Shown: piece by piece, positions 53,937 to 64,000 of the stretch
Numbering within the stretch: position 1 is the stretch's first letter
Layout of the letters: each line of letters opens with the position of its first letter
Program-made: the position numbers and the translations under genes
Notes under the pieces: generated by a model
Databases searched by the model: none
What the model saw: the letters and a program-made list of their open reading frames with translations, nothing else
What the model was told of the DNA's origin: nothing
Origin: Telopea speciosissima
Lineage: Eukaryota; Streptophyta; Magnoliopsida; Proteales; Proteaceae
Length of the DNA: 64,000 nucleotides
Assembly (NCBI RefSeq): GCF_018873765.1
Contig: NC_057924.1
Location: 4,836,001-4,900,000, forward strand
Direction of reading: 5' to 3'

Positions 53937-56900
53937 TCACAACATTTGACCTTTGGAACCCATACGCATTGAGAAGTAAATGAAGAGTAATGCCAATGTG
54001 GCGGACTTGTACAAGATTGATGAGGGGATCCCATAAATTCCACTTCGGAAAAGCCCTTTTAGAAATGGCAAGAAGCTCAGCACTACCCATGTACTGCAAA
54101 TGACCTCTCCAATACCCGGCTCGGTCCGGCCATCACGGACCATTTGAAATGGTTGAACCCTTAAGCCGGTCATTGCAAGTGCAGTTAGGTGAACCAATAA
54201 GAGGGTTGTGGCCGGTACAAAGATAGGCGACTCGTCGAAAGTAAACCGGCCGTTATCGGAGTCTATAACACCACTACCTTCGCTTGATTTATTTTGGTCT
54301 TTCCGTGTTACTACGAAGACAGTCTCTGATATCCCTAACAACTTGAGAATGACAGCCAATAGCCCAAACAACCATGCAGTAGACGATTGTATCCTTGCCA
54401 TTTTCTGGTTGTTCCACCATGCCTGGACCGGTAAACCACATCGGAGGTACTCTAATAAGGTGCTAAGGTTGTAAACCACGAAAAGAGAACCAACAACGAA
54501 GAAAGCCGGTTCGGAGACCTGCATATCAAGTTACCAAGATTTAAAAAACCATCTTAGCATGTAATTAGCCAAATACAAATTTTTTTTGAATTTTTTTCCT
54601 TTTCTTTTCTTGCCATCCAAACATAGACTTAAGGAGAGGGCTCTCTAAGCAAGCGGCATACAAAGCACACCAAGTTCATGTGGGGGGAAAGAAGTCATTT
54701 TTTTTGTTTAAGGAAAAAGGTCATTCCTTTGTGGTCAGCTCATAAAACCTTTTCCCCACAACTTATGTAAGATAGGAGTGTAAGTTTAGCCTTGTCGGCC
54801 CGAGCCCGAACCCAAAGAAAAGTCTAATAGTCAATTGAGTATGAAACAAACCACTACCCAATCTCATGAGACTGGTCAATCAAGGCCAACCAGGTGGCAA
54901 AAATCAGGGTCAATTAGGGCCAAGCTGAGCCGACAAGGTGGGGCCTGGGCTGAGATATCTCAGCCTGACCTAAGGCCGGGTTGGGCTTGGGTTAAGCTAA
55001 GAGGATTCAAGGTTGGGCTAGGGTTTTAAAAAACCCGGCCCAATCTGATCTTATTTCACCCCTAATATAAGAGTACGACTGGTGCATTAATTAATACTGA
55101 TGTATGGGTACGGTTTATGCATGACAATACATGAGGTTTGATAGACTTTGATAGATACCGGGGACACAATTTGGCTCTCCTCCAGCTGTGGCGAGAGCTG
55201 GAGGATCCAGCCCAACAAGACAAGGGGTGTTTGAGTCATTTCGCCGGGGACAGACCCATGTCAGTTGATAAAAAAGCCGTGAATATCTGACAATACATTG
55301 GGTTGGTAGACTTTATGCATTTAATACAACACATGGGCACTTTGGGTAGAATTTATGCATTTAGATTTCTATGTGCGAAATCTTTTTTTTTTTTTTTTGG
55401 GGTAAATGTACGAAACTTAATTTTACCTCCCAGATGCAATTCCCAGTACCAGTACCAGTGGGTGAAAGAAAACTTAGTCCTTGTTTGGACTAATGTCTGG
55501 ACTAAGGGATGGCATGCCGCTTGCTTACGTGCATGAGGGTCAGGGGCTGGACCAGGAGAGGGGGGGGGTGCATACCACTCTGTTTTGAAGATCTTGACTT
55601 TCTGGTCTAAGATAATTATTCAAAACCTTGCAATCAAATGCTTGTTAATAATTAGGGAAAAAGATTAATGTCAGATTGTGTGGAATCTACGCCCAAATAG
55701 AGGACATGCGAAATTACCATCCCATTCTCATGAAATAAAAGATCTCTTCCATGTTGATGCTTATGCACTTGCTCTTATTGGCCCCCACGCTGGTGCAGGC
55801 CATGCAACTCAGTAGCGATCTTATGCCCTAATAATTATAAGGGAGAGGGTTCATCCCTACGGTGTCAATATGGGGAGAATCTATAGGCAACATCAATGTG
55901 AATTAGTTATTTGTGGCCGTACAATTCATAGTTATTGCACTCCTGCTTATTTTTTCCTATTTAATATAAGGGGCGTTGTTCTCGGTGCCGTAGCGCAACC
56001 TGCGCCTAGGCACATGGGGGTGGACACAATGACCATCTTGCCCCCTACACAAGCTACCCATGTGCATGGGCATAGGCTGCGCTACGGCACAGAGAACATT
56101 CTCCCTTAATATAAAGAAGTAAAAAGATTACCGTAGGAAAGAAATTGGTGTTGGTGAAGATGGAGTAGGCTAGTAGTAGATTGTAGCACAATTCAGGTAG
56201 AGAACGCAGAGCCCAAATCAATATATTGAGATAGCCTAAGCATTGCCGGAACTGAAGCTTCCCAGTGAGGGTGCCGATGATTGGACTGTTGTTGCTCCAT
56301 AGAATCTCAAGTAGACCAGTGGACCATCTTTTCATTTGGGTTAATGTCGTGGGCCCAGTCACGGGTGCACACCCAAGAAATGCAGATGGGTCTGAGTCAA
56401 AGTAGACCGAGTTCCATCCCTTTGTATGAATCCTCAATCCAGTGAGGACGTCTTCGGTTGTGGAGCCGTAGACCCACCCGACCTGTTTACCCCACTGTGT
56501 ATCGGATTCATAGTCACAAGCTGTGACTGAGATAGCTGCTTTGACAGAGCTCAAAAGATCTCTCGGACTATCCGGGATTTCATTCCGCACAAACAATACC
56601 CGATTCGCTGATTCCATAAATTCAGGAGAATTTCCAAATTTCACTTGAAGTGCTTCATAAGGTGATTTTCCTGGCAAAAGAAGAAAAGATATATTAAGTT
56701 GAATATCTTCACCAATGGCGATGTGACACTATCATTTAACTTTGGGTTCATTGTTAACTCTCACCCCCAATTGTTTATGATTAAAACATCTTTCCTCAGC
56801 GAGGTTCAAAATTCAGGTATCGGACTCGGGATCGGTCATGGTCGAAACCTTTTCGGATCGGGATTGGATCGGTCAAAAAACCCCCCAAAATCGTTTTTTT

Positions 56901-59900
56901 TACGGATCAGGTCATGTATCGGCCAAAGTTGGTGGGTGTTGTGATCTCAGGAACGGATCGGTCAAAATCGATTGGTATCGGTCGGTATCGATCAAGGTAA
57001 TATCAAAAACCAAAAAAAAAAAAAACTTAAAGCTTTTGAAAAAATAAAAAAAAATATTCAGTTGGATCGGTCAAGGATCGGATCGGCCGATCCAACCGAG
57101 TTGGGCGATCCAGTCAAACCTTGTTGTATCGGTGAAATCTCAGGAATGGCCTTGACCGATATCGATCTGATCCGGCCAATATTGACCGATCCGATCTGAT
57201 ACCTCAAACCATGTTCCCCAGTCCAATATCACAGGGTATGAGACATTTTACCTCAATATTGCATAATTTCATGCAATATAATAGTATCAACACATTGACA
57301 AACTTTTCTTTCTTAAGTTTAATATGGGGAGAATGTTCGGCGCAAGTTGCGACCAGACACATGGGGGTGGGCGCAATGACCACCCTGCCCCCCTGAGTGG
57401 CAGGCCCATGTGTCTGTGCTCAGCTTACGCTGCGGCACAGAGAACATGAGTCCTATTTGTCTCTCCCATAAAAGAGAAAAAGAAAAGAAAAAAAAAAAAC
57501 ATATGGGATTCAGCAAAATAAAGAAGAAGAACTACCATTAATTGAACTCATATATCTTGCTTTAGTTTCTGTCTCATCCGGTGATAGCCCATATATAACT
57601 TTCCTTCTATTAAAGCATCCTGATCCACCACATACAGACCCTTGTATTCCTGAGAATCCACGGCCCACAATCTGAGCACAAAATATAATGAGGGTGAAGG
57701 CAACGTTAGAAAAGAAATTAAGAGAAGATGGCAATAATGGGTGAAATGACTTGGCTGTTTCGGGTGTTTTCTTTGCTGACTCACTTCTTGTAGCATAACC
57801 ACTTGATTTCCGAATGGGTCATCTTTTGGGGCTCCATAGAACTTTTGGGGGCACAGAACAAATGCGCTTTTGCTTTCTTTCTCGAAACCAAGTAGGAGAC
57901 ACATTGCCATGAGAACAATCTTTGAGTTGTTTGCAAACATATCACAATCGACATTGAGCAAGAAAGGGGAGTTTGTCATCACTCCTGAGACTCTAGTCTG
58001 ATCATTTCAAAGTCAATATTGTAAGTAATATTAAGAAAATTCTTATTTTAATCAAAATAGTGAATTAAGAAGTTTGTAATCTTATTTTTTTGCCCTTTTA
58101 AGATAATATACTTCTAGGGTAAGAGATTGGTGTCTAGTCGTGTAGCGCCTGCACTAGTGCCAAGACCAGTAGGAATGTTGCAGGAGCATTTGACTGAAGT
58201 GGATTATTTAGTTCACTCGGGCTGAACGATAATATGATCCTATGTTTGAGCGTATGAATCACGCGACTGGTTAGCGTTCTTTTTCCCATACAGTTTTTTT
58301 TTCTTTCAACGAGGGCAAATCTTGTCATTTGTATAAATATTGCAATAAATAACTTTCAAATTTTAATTGAAAATCCCTTTTAACTCATACATTAAATATT
58401 GTATTAAATAATTTTTGAGAATAAGACAAGGATAAATTAAAAGAAGGTTTTTTTCGGTAAGAAATCAAAAGAAGGTTACAACCTCTTAATTCACTTCATT
58501 GCTGACAACAAGTTATACCTATTAAGCAATGAGATTGTGTGAATGACACATTATAGGCATATATAGTCGGAAAACCAGGTTTTGACTCAGCCGAGTCACC
58601 CTAGTCGAGTCAAAATTTTGGAAAACATGTTCAAAAGTCACGTAGACTTGATTAGGGTAAAAACTGGCAAGAATCAGTCACAACCCATCCCAGTCATATG
58701 AGATTCGATTTTTGCTCGAATCACACCATAATGGGAGAGTCTATTCATTTTTTAAAACTCATTAAATTAACCCACTTGAGTTGGGATTTGGGTCCTCTAT
58801 AGTGCGACAGGGAGTGTAGTGCACCATCCGACGGCCTGTAGTGCTTGGGACATAGCCCAACACACAGGGGGTGTTGGGCTGCGTGTCCAAGCACAACAGG
58901 CCGTTGGATGTGCGCTACATTCTCTGTCGCGAGGAGCCCAACGCCTTGAGTTGAGTAAAATATTAAACAACCTCAAAACCCTAAATTCAAGAGTTCCAAT
59001 ACTTGCACTTTGCTTTGCTGAGAAAAAACCGAATCCCTCTAGGGCTGTTTATTTGGCGGGAAAAAATGGGTGAGATAGTAAGAGGCCGGTGTGGGACCCA
59101 TGTGTAAAGGATAGGAAAAGTGGTTTTGGTGGTCCCACATATATAAAATAACCAATTCTCTCCATTCCTTATAAAATCCTTCCTAAAAGGGTGGGATTTT
59201 TGGAGAGGGATGGGATGAGAAAATTTAAATCAATTTGGATCCTTTACTGCCGAGCTGCCCGGCACGACCCTACTGTCAAGACATAGTAAGACGATAAATG
59301 ACCGTCTTACACCCATTTGGGCAAGGCACTCGGACCGGGGTAAGGTGGTAATTTACTGTTTTACTGTGTCTTGGCAGTAGAGTGGCAGCTCGGCAGTAGA
59401 GGATCAGGGTCCAATTTAAATAGACAATTCCTATTTTTTTGGTAAAAATAAACAATTCCTTAAATAATGGAAAATTGTCTCCCCATTTCTCCCACTTAAC
59501 AACCAAACAAACATGGGTTTTTTGTGTTTTATGGAAAACTTGTTTTTTTTTCCACCATGTTTAAACACTGGGTTTTTAACAAATGCCCCCTAAAAATGCT
59601 CATTTATTCAAATGCCCCCTTAATTTCAAAACATTGTAACACTGTGGTCCAGTCCGTTTATTTGGGACATTAGACATTAGACATTAGTTTTAAGGAATCT
59701 AATGACCAAAATGCCCTTCTAATAAAAACCCACCAAAATTAAAGAATAAAATGACCAAATTGCCCTCATCTTCCCCAAATGATTTGGGGTTTGAAACTGA
59801 AAATCAAACCTTAAACCATTTGGGGAAGATGAACCCTAAAATCAAACCTCCAAAATTTGATTGGTTGGCATCCCAAGGGTTTCTAAACTCGCCAAACCTT

Positions 59901-61186
59901 TCATTACTTGTGTAAAAATACTAAGTCATATTTGAGATTTATGACTGAGTCTCGTCAAATTTTACCCTAACTTTATCTACACGATTCTTTTCTAGGATTT
60001 TCAAAAGTATGACTAGACTCGGGGTGACTCGGACCCCAATCAAAATCCGATTTTCCAATGAATATTATTTTCAACACTGATACAGAAGCCTTCTTAGTTC
60101 TTACCAATACATTCATGGCCCCTGCTTTGTAATGATGCGGGTTCCTGGGCCGCTTCTCTCTAGACAGATATACTAGGTGCGGCACCCCATCTGGAAGATT
60201 TCCCTTGTTCTCCCATATGACCTGCAAATTAAATACAAAGAACAAATGAACCCTATACTTGTAATGGTTTCAGATAGTTTTTTTTTTATTTTGCTTGATT
60301 TAATCAAGGAATGAGTTACCTTGATTATACTTGGATGGTTTCTAGGATCTATATTTGAGAAAGCTTCAAATTCACCAGTCAGATCACATGGAATGGATTT
60401 CTGAGCAGCCTCTTCGATTCTTTGGCAAAGCTCTTCATATTCATTCTGTGAACTCAAAGATAGAGATGAGAGATATATGGGAAGATATAAATAATGGAAA
60501 GAAATATCTGGAGCTATATACAACCTTAATCTTCTTCCATTCCCTTTGGAAATCTGAGGACGAGAGATGGGAATTTGGCTTGGTGGGCTCAGTAGAAAAA
60601 TACATGAAAGGGGCTCTAACTTGAACTTCATACTTTTTGCAGAAAGGAACCCAAAGCTTTGCAAACTTAGATGCTTCCAGAAGACAATAAAAGGTAAGAG
60701 GAGAAGCTCCATCATCAGAGACATAACAAGCTAGCTTGTGAGCTGGGTAGTCTACAGCCAACAAGGAAAGCACAGTGTTCACAGTGATAATTGGTGGTTC
60801 AAGAACTGAATCTGCTGTTGTCACAAACATGTCCACTGGGGGAAGCTCATCACCAGCCCTATATAGAAAGAGTGGTTTTAGGTATTAAAAAGAGGAAGAG
60901 AAGAAGAAAGAAAGATCTGTTATCAATACCATTGTAAGAGGCGTTCAGGGTAAGTGGTGTAATCAACAGGAGTCCATCTAGCATTCATGGTGAGGATCCA
61001 GCAGAAGGTGAACCATGACTCACAGAAGAATGCAAGCTTCCAAGCTACGCCATGAACGTTGAATGATAGTAGACGATACAAGAGGAGGAGAAGGAGGAGA
61101 AAGAATATGATGAGATCTATGACTCTCTGAAGGGTGTTTCTAGCAGGGATTCTCTCTTGGAGTGGGAGACAGATGGGATTCGCCAT
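53937..61186 (-). CDS. CSLH: CslH-like glycan synthase, copy 5 (intact, 8 exons)
   Basis: Membrane GT2 glycan synthase. Exons (minus): 61186-60930, 60858-60525, 60445-60320, 60221-60105, 57997-57785, 57671-57536, 56670-56132, 54518-53937. All are GT-AG; phases join to 2304 nt, 767 residues plus stop. Two N-terminal TM segments (about 26-46 and 62-72). Catalytic series: DDG (134-136), DCD (295-297), TED (466-468), QMKRW (506-510). [20 protein letters not shown] precedes the DCD domain. The C-terminal exon carries the TM block with [11 protein letters not shown] and [11 protein letters not shown]. Start MANPICLP as in the paralogs. Introns 4, 6 and 7 are enlarged by MITEs. Most likely functional. 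Product unknown: CslH of grasses makes mixed-linkage glucan, whereas CslB has no settled product. Confidence 0.9.
54776..55070. mobile_element. GC-rich MITE in copy 5 intron 7
   Basis: 'aggagtgtaagtttagcc' on the left and 'atttcacccctaatat' on the right, with 'ggcctgggctgagatatctc' and 'ttttaaaaaacccggccc' inside. Family of 7947-8445. Confidence 0.6.
55662..56106. mobile_element. Two hairpin MITEs in copy 5 intron 7, next to exon 7
   Basis: 55662-55830 is a weak member of the 'tctggtcgtg' family. 55975-56106 is a clear hairpin: 'gttctcggtgccgtagcgca' against 'tgcgctacggcacagagaac'. The second lies about 26 bases past the exon 7 donor. A sister hairpin lies at 57327-57450 in intron 6 ('cggcgcaagttgcgacc', against 'cttacgctgcggcacagag'). 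Confidence 0.7.
56799..57210. mobile_element. MITE with 'atcggtat' repeats in copy 5 intron 6
   Basis: 'gaggttcaaaattcaggtat' on the left and 'gatctgatacctcaaacc' on the right. The interior is full of 'ggatcggtcaa' in both orientations. Confidence 0.6.
57327..57450. mobile_element. Hairpin MITE in copy 5 intron 6
   Basis: 'gagaatgttcggcgcaagtt' against 'gctgcggcacagagaacat'. The inner arms are 'agacacatgggggtgg' and 'ggcccatgtgtct'. Confidence 0.65.
58118..58293. mobile_element. Weak hairpin MITE in copy 5 intron 4
   Basis: 'agattggtgtctagtcgtgt' against 'cacgcgactggttagcgttc'; 'tttttcccat' at the right end as in the 11446-11597 family. Confidence 0.5.
58792..58943. mobile_element. Nested hairpin MITE
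   Basis: 'gcaccatccgacggcctgta' and 'gtgcttggga' against 'tccaagcac' and 'aacaggccgttggatgtgc'; ends 'tctatagtgcgacaggga' and 'tctctgtcgcgagg'. Confidence 0.7.
59237..59406. mobile_element. Hairpin MITE family 1, nested in copy 5 intron 4
   Basis: 'ggatcctttactgccgagct' against 'agctcggcagtagaggatc'; core 'aatgaccgtcttacaccc' and 'ggggtaaggtggtaattt'. Confidence 0.8.
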
Positions 61187-61358
61187 GGAAAATGGAGATT
61201 GAGAATTGGTTCACACAGGGTCACTTAAGAGTTAATATCGTCCTATATATAAATGGGCAAAATCCAGGTGTCAAGCTACGTTTTCCTGCCATGCCAGTGA
61301 TGCTGGCATCATCATCTCTTATGAGAACGACATTTGGCATAAGAGAGAGCTAACAATT

Positions 61359-61536
61359 CGACTCCTCTACTTCCGCCTGCTCCTATTGTCGCGTGTGCCC
61401 CACATACAAGCAAAGCGGAATATACCGCCTTACCCCTGCCCGAGCGCATTGCCCGAGTGGAGGTAAGGCGATATTTTCCGCTGCGCTTGTGTGTGGAGGC
61501 GCACGGCAGTACCACGCAACAGAAGTAGAGGAGTCC
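61359..61536. mobile_element. Hairpin MITE family 1 upstream of copy 5
   Basis: 'cgactcctctacttccgcct' against 'caacagaagtagaggagtc'; the orthologous position in copy 4's flank is 48728-48907. Confidence 0.75.
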
Positions 61537-62381
61537 AGAGATCTAATGGGCTATTTTAAATTTTTTCAAATTTGCTTCGATGAGATAAACGGTAATCAAA
61601 ACAAAACAGATCGACTCAATTGGACCAAACCAAAACCAAAAACAAAACAAAACCTTATTTTCAAAAGCAAGAGATTCACGATGGAGAATCTGGAGAATCT
61701 GGGTCCGCACATTCCGTCTTCTTCCTTTCACACATTTCAAGAGCCATGGTAGAAAACAATAGAAGATAAAAGGAATTTCCAAGAATTGAAGCAAAACCCA
61801 TGAGGCAATTAATATTGACCAACTATGAACTTCTAAAAATTTCAAAGAATGAATAACCAAAAAACTCTTCGAGAAAAGAACAACAAGAAAATAATATCTA
61901 GTTATGATTTAAAGTGACTGAAATATTCAATTACGGCACGGATCTGAGTAGAGAATACAGTTCATTTTGAAGAAAAGGTTGGATAAGATCGATGGAAATT
62001 ATAGTTTTGGTCTCAACCAACATTCAAGTACTGGTCATAAATGGTGGCCAGTAGACTCAAGTACACTGGGACCAACGTGCTGATCCAACATTCAATGTAT
62101 GGGTGTCAAATCCTTTACGAGCCGGTCAAATTGAGCGAATCTGATGAAAAAAACTTAAATTGATTCGAACCCATTATTGTTGGATAGGTTTGATTTGGGG
62201 TATTATGGAACCTGCTGAAAACCAGACTCAAATCTGACAGAAATCCGCATCGAGCATAGAAAATCGGATCGAAACCGATATGAAATGATATTAAACCAAC
62301 AAGAAACAGATACCAACCTGACCCAAATGGGCCTCCTATGAAATAACCAAACCCCCCCCCCCACCCCCTGTTTTTGGGTGT

Positions 62382-62669
62382 CTAGACTGGACTAGGGATG
62401 TAAATGAATAGCCGAAATCCGTTTCCGAATTCGTGTCCGTATCCGTTTAGCACTATCCGAATCCGTCCGAAAGCTAAACGGATACGGATACGGATAGGCT
62501 ATAGCTATCCGAAAAGTTATATTTACATGTAAACGGATAAAATATCCGATCCAGATCCGTGTCCGTATCCGCTTAGCACTATCCGAATCCGTCCGAAAGC
62601 TAATCGGATACGGATGCGGATATAGCACTATCCGAGCCGAATCCGATCCGTTTACATCCCTAGACTGGA
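62382..62669. mobile_element. MITE 'ctagggatgtaaa' with 6-10 bp TSD
   Basis: ctagggatgtaaatg (62392) pairs with cgtttacatccctag (to 62663). Outside it, ctagactgga occurs at 62382-62391 and 62660-62669, so the duplication is 6 to 10 bp depending on where the ends are drawn. The interior has two head-to-tail blocks of 'tatccgaatccgtccgaaag'. Confidence 0.75.
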
Positions 62670-63443
62670 CCCTCCAGCTCCTGCCAATCTGAAACTGACA
62701 GCAACCCAAAAACACTTAGTATTGATTTGGTTTCGAATTCACCCATTCTCACCTAAACTGAGACCAAACGGATTGATTGACACCCTTAGTTTTTTTTGGA
62801 TAATATTGGCGCCCTTAATTCAATGACTTAGATGTTTTGGTTTCAAAGTCATCCATTCTCAGCCAACGTCGAATCAGACCAAATTGACCGATTGACACCC
62901 TTAGTTTTTTTTTGGGTAATATTGTCGCCCTTAATTCAATGACTTGGATGTTTTCCCTTTTTTTAAGCCTGTCAAGTTCATCTCAATTCTAGAAACAAAG
63001 CCTTCAGATTCTAGTTTGTTTTCCTTTCACTTTCCCTGCCGAATTTAGATGCTAGTACAAGCAATCATGCATTTTCCATGAGACAATTTGTTCGTCTATT
63101 ATATTTGCCCACCTTATCTGCTTGCCGACTCACTTCCATGGTCTTTTTGAATTGTCATTCGTTAGAAAAAAAAAAAATCAATTTTAAGTAAATTTACAAA
63201 ATTTCCATGTTAATTACTTTCTCCTCTTCCTATCCTAAAGAATTTATGATCTCAGGAAGAGATATATACCATAATTTCTTTTCAAATAGAAACATTTGAT
63301 TTTTATACTACAAAAGAGTTGCAGAAAAACTAAACGGCCCATTGAGGAAGGTCACCTGAAAATTTGACTCAAAACATTGCTATAGCAATTTGAATGGAAA
63401 TTAAAATTTGTGGACATGTAGAACCCAAGATCCCCTCTCACAC

Positions 63444-64000
63444 GTAAGCAACGATTACTTTCAGCTCTTCAAATCCCTATTTGCAATTTCCCTACAGATA
63501 CCTTGGGGTTGGTCTCATAAAAGGGAGAGTTAAAAAAGAGATCGTAGTGCCATTGATGGATCATTTCAAGAAGAGGTTATCGGCTTGGAAGGGGCGGTTT
63601 CTTTCTATGGCAGGTAGGGTTGAGTTGGTGCGATCAGTAATGGGTAGTATCCCCCTACATAACTTCTCAATCTATCTCTGGCCTACTTCTGCAATTGAGC
63701 ACATGGAACGCTGGCTTCGCAACTTTATTTGGTCGGGTGAAGAAGATAAAGCCAAGGCAATCACGGTGCGATGGGATAGACTATGTAAACCGAAAAGTGA
63801 GGGAGGTTTGGGAATTCGCCGCTTGAGAGATATCAATTTGGCTCTAATTACTAAGTTTGCATGGGTTATAAAGGCTGCTGATTCAGACCTAGCAAGGTTT
63901 TTGAACAGGAGATTTGTAAACAAGGAAGGGTCTCTAAGAAAGGGGGTGGGAACTTCATCAATTCTCCCTGGTCTTCGTAAGGTGTGGGATTTTACACAAG
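63444..64000 (+). mobile_element. 5'-truncated LINE, reverse transcriptase C-terminal part, runs off window
   Basis: The plus strand is open from about 63440 to the window end, encoding the LINE ORF2 thumb/connection region: FPYRYLGVGLIKGRVKKE, LSAWKGRFLSMAGRVELV, IWSGEEDKAKAITVRWDRLC, GGLGIRRLRDINLAL. The active-site FADD region lies upstream in intact elements and is missing. The left border is where homology to copy 4's flank (50276) ends, near 63444. No stop is seen in the visible part. Confidence 0.85.

Larger units (their letters stand above)
58569..60056. mobile_element. 1.5-kb TIR element filling copy 5 intron 4
   Basis: Left 'ggaaaaccaggttttgactc' and 'ccgagtcaccc' pair with right 'gggtgactcggaccccaatc' and 'aaaatccgattttcc'. 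No transposase frame was seen inside. Two smaller hairpins are nested at 58792-58943 and 59237-59406. Intron 4 of copies 2-4 lacks it. Confidence 0.65.

Noticed and set aside
59973-60724. Alternative minus frames over CslH exons 2-4 (for example the frame reading [11 protein letters not shown])
   Set aside because: Out-of-frame readings of exon 2, superseded by the spliced model whose phases join across all exons.
1-64000. tRNA, rRNA or CRISPR-like arrays
   Set aside because: None seen. The short tandem repeats present (70, 74 and about 100 bp units) have too few copies and no spacer structure.

Overview
This is plant nuclear DNA. It is AT-rich and intron-containing, with two host gene families and dense layers of non-autonomous transposons, LINE tails and solo LTRs. 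The host genes are cellulose-synthase-like genes of the CslH/CslB group and secreted PL1 pectate lyases. Exon and residue patterns fit an angiosperm, probably dicot, magnoliid or early-diverging; I cannot resolve it further. The window opens on AAGCTT, as a HindIII clone end would.

Layout. All CslH-like genes lie on the minus strand. Reading leftwards from the right: copy 5 (61186-53937, eight exons, 767 codons, intact); copy 4 (48543-44207, pseudogene with a nonsense codon, a frameshift and no last exon); copy 3 (27595-19490, pseudogene with many indels); copy 2 (14693-6701, eight exons, 765 codons, intact); a last-exon relic (3922-3520); and copy 1 (842 leftwards, cut by the window edge). 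Copies 2 and 3 sit in two tandem segmental units of about 12.8 and 12.9 kb (5604-18396 and 18397-31336). Their junction lies inside the RNase H reading frame of an older LINE insertion. Copies 4 and 5 share about 2 kb of 5' flank.

Between the CslH blocks are two tandem plus-strand pectate lyase genes. PL-A (32272-34604) keeps the conserved residues but has lost the splice donor of exon 3. PL-B (39499-41177) is structurally intact but carries Glu where the family has a conserved Lys. CslH proteins are Golgi/ER glycan synthases and PL1 enzymes cut pectin, so both families act on the plant cell wall. Nothing in the sequence shows they are co-regulated.

Mobile DNA fills the rest. There are five LINE 3' tails (one of them present twice through the tandem duplication), three of them with perfect or near-perfect target-site duplications, and a 5'-truncated LINE ORF2 at the right edge. 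There are three solo-LTR candidates: 51330-53168, 47604-47809 and 36037-36754. A MULE-like element with a 10-bp target duplication carries a captured ankyrin-repeat fragment (44961-45604). At least a dozen hairpin MITE families are present, several sitting just inside CslH introns. No tRNA, rRNA or CRISPR was seen.
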